Of a DNA stretch of 48,919 nt, positions 44,944-48,919 are shown in pieces. The translations under genes and the position numbers were made by a program. Source of the stretch: Saccharothrix sp. ST-888 (GTDB taxonomy: Bacteria; Actinomycetota; Actinomycetes; Streptomycetales; Streptomycetaceae); assembly GCF_000955975.1 (NCBI RefSeq), contig NZ_JYJF01000048.1:1-48919 (forward strand). Reading direction: 5' to 3'. Under the pieces are notes generated by a model, which had not been told where the DNA came from, ran no database searches, and was given only the letters and a program-made list of their open reading frames with translations. Position 1 is the first letter of the stretch. Every line of letters begins with the position of its first letter.

Positions 44944-45492
44944 TCAGTCCTGCGGCCAGACGTCGGCGAGCATCTTGCGGGTGTCCGCCAGCAGCTGCGG
45001 CAGCACCTTGGTGTGCCCCACCACGGGCATGAAGTTGGTGTCCCCGCCCCAGCGCGGCACCACGTGCTGGTGCAGGTGTGCGGCGATGCCCGCGCCCGCC
45101 GCCGCGCCCTGGTTCATCCCGATGTTGAAGCCGTGCGCCCCCGAGGCGGCGCGCAGCGCGGTCATCGCCCGCTTGGTGAAGTCGGCGAGTTCGGCCGTCT
45201 CCGCCTCGTCCAGGTCGGTGTAGTCGGCCACGTGCCGGTACGGGACGACCATCAAGTGCCCACCGTTGTACGGGTAGAGGTTGAGCACCGCGAACACGGC
45301 ACGGCCCCGGGCGATGATCAGCCCGTCCTCGTCGCTCAGCGACGGGATCGAGCAGAACGGGCAACCGTCATCGGGAGCCGGTCCGGTGGGCTTGTTCTCG
45401 CCCTGGATGTATGCCATCCGATGGGGGGTCCACAGGCGCCGGAAACCGTCCGGTTCGCCGACGCCCTGCTGCAGTTCCGGCTCACTCGTCAT
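44944..45492 (-). CDS. HIT domain protein (Ap4A phosphorylase-like)
   Basis: A 182-residue histidine-triad protein. The conserved actinobacterial N-terminus RLWTPHRMAYIQGENKP is followed by a CPFC zinc-type pair, LNLYPYNGGHLMVVPYRH, and the triad HLHQHVVPRW near residue 142. Such proteins cleave or transfer nucleotide phosphates (Ap4A and similar). Start at ATG 45492; ATG 45504 is also open and neither has a clear ribosome site. It lies downstream of thrS, beyond the CRISPR-like unit and palindrome. Confidence 0.92.
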   Translation of the reverse strand: MTSEPELQQGVGEPDGFRRLWTPHRMAYIQGENKPTGPAPDDGCPFCSIPSLSDEDGLIIARGRAVFAVLNLYPYNGGHLMVVPYRHVADYTDLDEAETAELADFTKRAMTALRAASGAHGFNIGMNQGAAAGAGIAAHLHQHVVPRWGGDTNFMPVVGHTKVLPQLLADTRKMLADVWPQD

Positions 45493-45530
45493 GCTGATCA
45501 GCATATTCGCCCGGGCAACCCCGCAGAGCA

Positions 45531-45564
45531 GTACGGGGCAGACTCGTTCGAGTCCGCCCCGTAC
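45531..45564. terminator. 34-base near-perfect palindrome upstream of the HIT gene
   Basis: Arms GTACGGGGC-A-GACTCG and CGAGTC-C-GCCCCGTAC with a TT centre; only one A/C mismatch. It follows the thrS transcript and its CRISPR-like repeats, and lies 39 bases upstream of the HIT start. It probably terminates thrS transcription but could also be a protein-binding site. It shares five bases (45560-45564) with the distal CRISPR-like repeat. Confidence 0.65.
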
Positions 45565-45649
45565 GATCCCCGCGAACGCGGGGACTACGGCATCTTCTAC
45601 TTGTGCGCGTTCCGGATCTTCGGATCACCCCCGCTCACGCGGGGACCAC
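45560..45649 (-). CRISPR. Two-repeat, one-spacer type I-E-like CRISPR unit in the thrS 3' region
   Basis: On the minus strand a 29-base repeat (45649-45621) beginning GTGGTCCCCGCGTGAGCGGG and ending GGTGATCCG is followed by a 32-base spacer (45620-45589) and a second 29-base repeat (45588-45560) beginning GTAGTCCCCGCGTTCGCGGG; the repeats match at 22 of 29 positions. Both form the CCCCGC...GCGGGG hairpin of I-E repeats, and the 61-base period is that of I-E arrays. The second repeat is degenerate at its far end, as terminal repeats often are. The first repeat begins two bases after the thrS stop, so there is no room for a leader. No cas gene is in the window. Alternative: two unrelated GC hairpins acting as terminators. 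Confidence 0.65.
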
Positions 45650-45651
45650 GG

Positions 45652-47631
45652 TCACACCTGGATGCGGCGCTCCACGGCGTCCACGATCTCGGCGACGGCC
45701 TCGGCGACCGGGATCCCGTTCTTCTGCTCACCGTTGCGGTAGCGGAAGGAGACGGCACCGGCCTCGACGTCGTCGTTGCCCGCGATCAGCATGAACGGAA
45801 TCTTGGCGCGCTGAGCGTTGCGGATCTTCTTCTGCATACGGTCGTCGGAGGAGTCCACCTCGACCCGGATCCCGCGCTTCTTCAGCTCGGCGGCGACCTC
45901 GCGCAGGTACGGCACGTGCTCGTCGGTGATCGGGATGCCGACCACGGTGACCGGGGCCAGCCACGGCGGCATGGCACCGGCGTAGTGCTCCAGCAGCACC
46001 GCGAAGAACCGCTCGATCGAGCCGAACAGCGCACGGTGGATCATGACCGGACGCTGGCGGTTGCCGTCCTGGCCCTGGAACTCCAGCTCGAAGCGCTGCG
46101 GCAGCTGGAAGTCGACCTGGATGGTCGACATCTGCCAGGTGCGCCCGATCGCGTCCTTGGCCTGCACCGAGATCTTCGGGCCGTAGAACGCCGCACCGGC
46201 CGGGTCGAGCACCAGCTCGAGGCCCTGCTTCTCGGCGGCGGCCCGCAGGGTCTCGGTGGCCTCCTCCCAGTCCTCGTCCGAACCGATGAACTTCTCCGGG
46301 TCCTTGGTGGAGAGCTCCAGGTAGAAGTCGTTCAGCCCGTAGTCGCGCAGCAGGTCCAGCACGAAGGTGAGCAGCGAGTCGAGCTCGTCGGCCATCTGCT
46401 CGCGGGTGCAGTAGATGTGCGCGTCGTCCTGGGTGAAGCCGCGGGCGCGGGTCAGACCGTGCACCACACCGGACTTCTCGTACCGATACACCGTGCCGAA
46501 CTCGAAGAGCCGCAGCGGCAGTTCACGGTACGAGCGACCGCGCGAGCGGTAGATCAGGTTGTGCATCGGGCAGTTCATCGGCTTCAGGTAGTAGTCGATG
46601 TCGCCGTCGAGCTTCATGGGCGGGTACATGCCGTCGGCGTACCAGTCCAGGTGGCCGGAGAGCTCGAACAGGGTGCCCTTGGTGGCGTGCGGGGAGTAGA
46701 CGAACTCGTAGTCCGCCTCCTCGTGGCGCTTGCGCGAGTAGTCCTCCATGACCCGGCGCATGATGCCGCCCTTGGGGTGGAAGACCGCGAGGCCGGAGCC
46801 GATCTCCTCCGGGATGGAGAAGAGGTCGAGCTCGCTGCCCAGCTTGCGGTGGTCGCGCTTGGCGGCCTCTTCGAGGAAGTCGAGGTGGGCCTTCAGTGCG
46901 TCCTTGGTCGGCCAGGCGGTGCCGTAGAGGCGCTGCAGCTGCGGGTTCTTCTCGCTGCCGCGCCAGTACGCGGCGGCCGAGCGCATGATCTTGAACGCCG
47001 GGATGTGCCGGGTGCTCGGCAGGTGCGGGCCGCGGCAGAGGTCGCCCCAGCACTGGTCGCCGGTCTTGGCGTCCAGGTTGTCGTAGATGGTCAGCTCGCC
47101 GGAGCCGACCTCGACGCTGGCGCCCTCACCGGCGGTGGCGGCGGAGCCCTTGAGACCGATCAGCTCCAGCTTGAACGGCTCGGCGGCCAGCTCCTCGCGG
47201 GCGGCCTCGTCGGTGACCACGCGGCGGGAGAACTTCTGGCCCCGCTTGATGATCTCCTGCATCTTCTTCTCGATGACCTTGAGGTCATCGGGGTGGAACG
47301 GCTTCTCGACGTCGAAGTCGTAGTAGAAGCCGTCCTTGATCGGCGGGCCGATCCCCAGCTTGGCCTCGGGGAAGAGCTCCTGCACGGCCTGCGCCATCAC
47401 GTGCGCGGTCGAATGCCGCAGGATGTCCAGGCCGTCCTTGCTGCCGATCGCGACCGGCTCGACCTCCTCGCCGTCCTGGACGACGTACGCGAGGTCCTTG
47501 AGCTGGCCCGCGACCCGGGCGGCGATGATCGAGCGGTCGTCGGCGAAGAGATCGGCGGCCGTAGTGCCCGTGGTCACCACGCGCTCTTCCCGATCGGGTT
47601 CGCGGTTGATGATTACCCGGACTTCCGTCAC
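45652..47631 (-). CDS. thrS: Threonyl-tRNA synthetase
   Basis: A 659-residue class II synthetase. The N-terminal TGS domain includes VVTTGTTAADLF; the editing domain has HSTAHVMAQAV near residue 85 and DQCWGDLCRGPHLPST; the catalytic domain has PMNCPMHNLIY (zinc Cys), LFEFGTVYRYEKSGVVHGL (motif 2), FTQDDAHIYC, and HRALFGSIERFFAVLLEHYAG (motif 3). The C-terminal anticodon domain ends the protein. GTG 47631 has GGAG six bases upstream. Its stop is followed after two bases by the CRISPR-like repeat, so the thrS message would carry that unit in its 3' end. Confidence 0.98.
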   Translation of the reverse strand: MTEVRVIINREPDREERVVTTGTTAADLFADDRSIIAARVAGQLKDLAYVVQDGEEVEPVAIGSKDGLDILRHSTAHVMAQAVQELFPEAKLGIGPPIKDGFYYDFDVEKPFHPDDLKVIEKKMQEIIKRGQKFSRRVVTDEAAREELAAEPFKLELIGLKGSAATAGEGASVEVGSGELTIYDNLDAKTGDQCWGDLCRGPHLPSTRHIPAFKIMRSAAAYWRGSEKNPQLQRLYGTAWPTKDALKAHLDFLEEAAKRDHRKLGSELDLFSIPEEIGSGLAVFHPKGGIMRRVMEDYSRKRHEEADYEFVYSPHATKGTLFELSGHLDWYADGMYPPMKLDGDIDYYLKPMNCPMHNLIYRSRGRSYRELPLRLFEFGTVYRYEKSGVVHGLTRARGFTQDDAHIYCTREQMADELDSLLTFVLDLLRDYGLNDFYLELSTKDPEKFIGSDEDWEEATETLRAAAEKQGLELVLDPAGAAFYGPKISVQAKDAIGRTWQMSTIQVDFQLPQRFELEFQGQDGNRQRPVMIHRALFGSIERFFAVLLEHYAGAMPPWLAPVTVVGIPITDEHVPYLREVAAELKKRGIRVEVDSSDDRMQKKIRNAQRAKIPFMLIAGNDDVEAGAVSFRYRNGEQKNGIPVAEAVAEIVDAVERRIQV

Positions 47632-47909
47632 CGGTCTCTCCTGACATCCCTGTGCCACAGCACTCTGCTGCGCGTGTCGATGGTACCGAGCCCGGCCACC
47701 CAACCGTGTCACCTATCTCCCCGTAACCGATCGCCACGCTCCGTAGCCGTTCGGCCACGTTCGCGAAGGAACCTTCCCGCAGCACGGCCACGGGCGATTG
47801 AGGAAGCGTCAACTGCGGTATCACCAGGGCAGAAACGCCGCCTTGCCCGGCGCGCCACTGGTCCTCGGTGGCGCGCCGGGCCGCGCCCAGTGGCACCTGA
47901 GGGGCAGTC

Positions 47910-48683
47910 ATGCAGCATTCTCAGCGCTGGTACGAGGGGCCGCTCGCCTCTTTCGACACCGAGACCACCGGCGTGGACGTGGAGACCGATCGCATCGTCT
48001 CCGCCGCCCTGGTGCTCCAACCCGCCCCCGGCACCGCCGCGCAGGCCGTGACCTGGCTCACCGACCCCGGCATACCGATCCCCGACGGCGCCCGCGCGAT
48101 CCACGGGATATCCGACGAGCAGGTCCGCACCCACGGCCGTCCACCGCGTACGGTCGTCGCCGAGATCGCCCGCGCCCTGGGCGAACAGGCCAGAGCCGGC
48201 ATCCCGCTCGTGGTGATGAACGCCCCCTACGACCTGACCCTGCTCGACCGCGAACTGCGCCGCCACCGCGAGGTCTCGCTGACCGACTCCCTGGGCGACA
48301 CCGAACTGCTGGTGCTCGACCCCCGGGTCCTGGACCGGTACGTGGACCGCTACCGCAAGGGCCGCCGCACCCTCACCGACCTCTGCGCCCACTACGGCGT
48401 CACCCTGCACGGCGCCCACGACGCCACCGCCGACGCCACCGCCGCGCTGGATGTCGTACGCGCCCTCGGTGTTCGGTACGCCAGCCCACTGGGAACGCTC
48501 TCCGCCGCCGAACTGCATCTGCGCCAGCGGACCTGGCACGCGGCACAGGCCCGCGGTTTGCAGAACTGGTTCGACCGCGCGGGCAGCACCGAACGCGTGG
48601 ACTTCCACTGGCCGCTGCGTCCGGCCCGCTGCGGTTGCGGCCGCCGCCTCTCGCCGGACCACCGCTGCGAAGCAGCGGCCTGA
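47910..48683 (+). CDS. DEDDh 3'-5' exonuclease (DnaQ-like)
   Basis: A 257-residue exonuclease of the DnaQ fold. ExoI motif FDTETTGVD (two acids) near residue 15, ExoII in VVMNAPYDLTLLDRE, and ExoIII in HGAHDATADATAALDV (His and Asp). After residue 200 an extra segment ends with CGCGRRLSPDHRC, three cysteines and a histidine that may bind zinc. It may proofread or trim DNA or RNA; it is not the polymerase III epsilon subunit for certain. ATG 47910 has GAGGGG five bases upstream. It is divergent from thrS. Confidence 0.9.
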   Translation: MQHSQRWYEGPLASFDTETTGVDVETDRIVSAALVLQPAPGTAAQAVTWLTDPGIPIPDGARAIHGISDEQVRTHGRPPRTVVAEIARALGEQARAGIPLVVMNAPYDLTLLDRELRRHREVSLTDSLGDTELLVLDPRVLDRYVDRYRKGRRTLTDLCAHYGVTLHGAHDATADATAALDVVRALGVRYASPLGTLSAAELHLRQRTWHAAQARGLQNWFDRAGSTERVDFHWPLRPARCGCGRRLSPDHRCEAAA

Positions 48684-48696
48684 GTGCCCGGGAACG

Positions 48697-48734
48697 ACTC
48701 AGGCCCTGACCGAACTAACGGTCAGGGCCTGAGT
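48697..48734. terminator. Strong hairpin between exonuclease and tRNA-Val
   Basis: A 16-pair perfect stem (48697-48712 with 48719-48734) and a six-base loop AACTAA, between the exonuclease stop (48683) and the tRNA 3' end (48746). It terminates both convergent transcripts. Confidence 0.85.
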
Positions 48735-48745
48735 GTTGACCTCGG

Positions 48746-48817
48746 TGGGCGATACTGGGATCGAACCAGTGACCCCTTCGGTGTGAACGAAGTGCTCTCC
48801 CGCTGAGCTAATCGCCC
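48746..48817 (-). tRNA. tRNA-Val (anticodon CAC)
   Basis: A complete 72-base cloverleaf on the minus strand: acceptor GGGCGAT/ATCGCCC, D arm GCTC/GAGC, anticodon stem CTTCG/CGAAG with loop TTCACAC giving anticodon CAC (reads GUG), T arm ACTGG/CCAGT with loop TTCGATC, and discriminator A. CCA is not encoded. Confidence 0.97.
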
Positions 48818-48832
48818 GTGGCAACAAGAAGA

Positions 48833-48863
48833 ACTCTAGCACTACTTGGCTCCGACTGCGCAA
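48833..48863 (-). promoter_or_regulatory. Likely promoter of tRNA-Val
   Basis: On the minus strand TTGCGC (48858-48863) and TAGAGT (48833-48838), 19 bases apart, with TG just before the -10. The start site would be about nine bases before the mature tRNA. Confidence 0.55.
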
Positions 48864-48919
48864 TCCGGGTCCGCGCAGCCTCCCCCGACGACTCCCCAGT
48901 TCGCTCCCGCCACACGGAT

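Noticed and set aside
48746..48817. tRNA-Val as an integration site
   Set aside because: tRNA genes often hold integrated elements, but no integrase and no second copy of the tRNA 3' end is visible in the window.

Overview
The window is GC-rich chromosomal DNA from a streptomycete-type actinobacterium (Streptomyces/Kitasatospora group). The basis is the strong G/C third-position bias, the many GTG/TTG starts with GGAGG-like ribosome sites, the Streptomyces protein types, and a gene order that I recognise from the Streptomyces core (aroC-aroE-mltG-ruvX-alaS ... rpsD ... hisS-aspS ... relA-apt-secF-secD-yajC-ruvBAC-yebC-pdxT-pdxS ... pimA-acyltransferase-PI synthase ... HIT-thrS). Most genes lie on the minus strand and are housekeeping. 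No integrase, transposase, phage genes or cas genes are visible.

Layout, left to right. Positions 1-8795 (minus): a run read DUF948 protein, DUF6167-type protein, alaS, ruvX, then two adjacent mltG paralogues, aroE and the start of aroC. Positions 9072-11296 (plus): an AfsR/LuxR-type regulatory ATPase broken by a frameshift. Positions 11375-13701 (minus): rpsD and rarA, separated by a 362-base leader that holds an intrinsic-terminator-like hairpin. Positions 13818-16944: small accessory genes (VOC protein, PPK2, LysR regulator, GNAT acetyltransferase). Positions 17054-20849 (minus): MBL hydrolase, hisS and aspS joined by 4-base GTGA overlaps. Positions 21128-23433 (plus): membrane-anchored cyclophilin and a DUF349 coiled-coil protein. 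Positions 23565-36308 (minus): secreted protein, relA, apt, secF, secD, yajC, ruvB, ruvA, ruvC, yebC, pdxT and pdxS. Positions 36431-40182 (minus): a LemA-like protein, a tautomerase-fold protein and a phosphatidylinositol mannoside cluster. Positions 40415-44861: an EF-G-like GTPase (plus), a DCC thiol protein (minus) and an unknown membrane protein (plus). Positions 44944-47631 (minus): HIT protein and thrS. Positions 47910-48817: a DEDDh exonuclease (plus) and tRNA-Val(CAC) (minus).

Biological themes are translation (four synthetases, S4, tRNA), Holliday-junction processing (RuvABC, RuvX, RarA), Sec export (SecDF-YajC), stringent response (Rel), de novo pyridoxal phosphate synthesis (PdxST), and cell-envelope work (two MltG-type transglycosylases, PI mannosides).

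Most unusual signals: (1) a two-repeat, one-spacer type I-E-like CRISPR unit starting two bases after the thrS stop codon, in the thrS transcript orientation and abutting a 34-base palindrome; (2) a frameshift in the AfsR-like ATPase, with a rare TTA leucine codon seven bases after the break; (3) a tandem mltG pair, one member carrying a 200-residue glutamine-rich cytoplasmic tail; (4) a terminator-like hairpin with a U tract in the rpsD leader; (5) an EF-G-like protein with altered G2 and G4 nucleotide-binding motifs.
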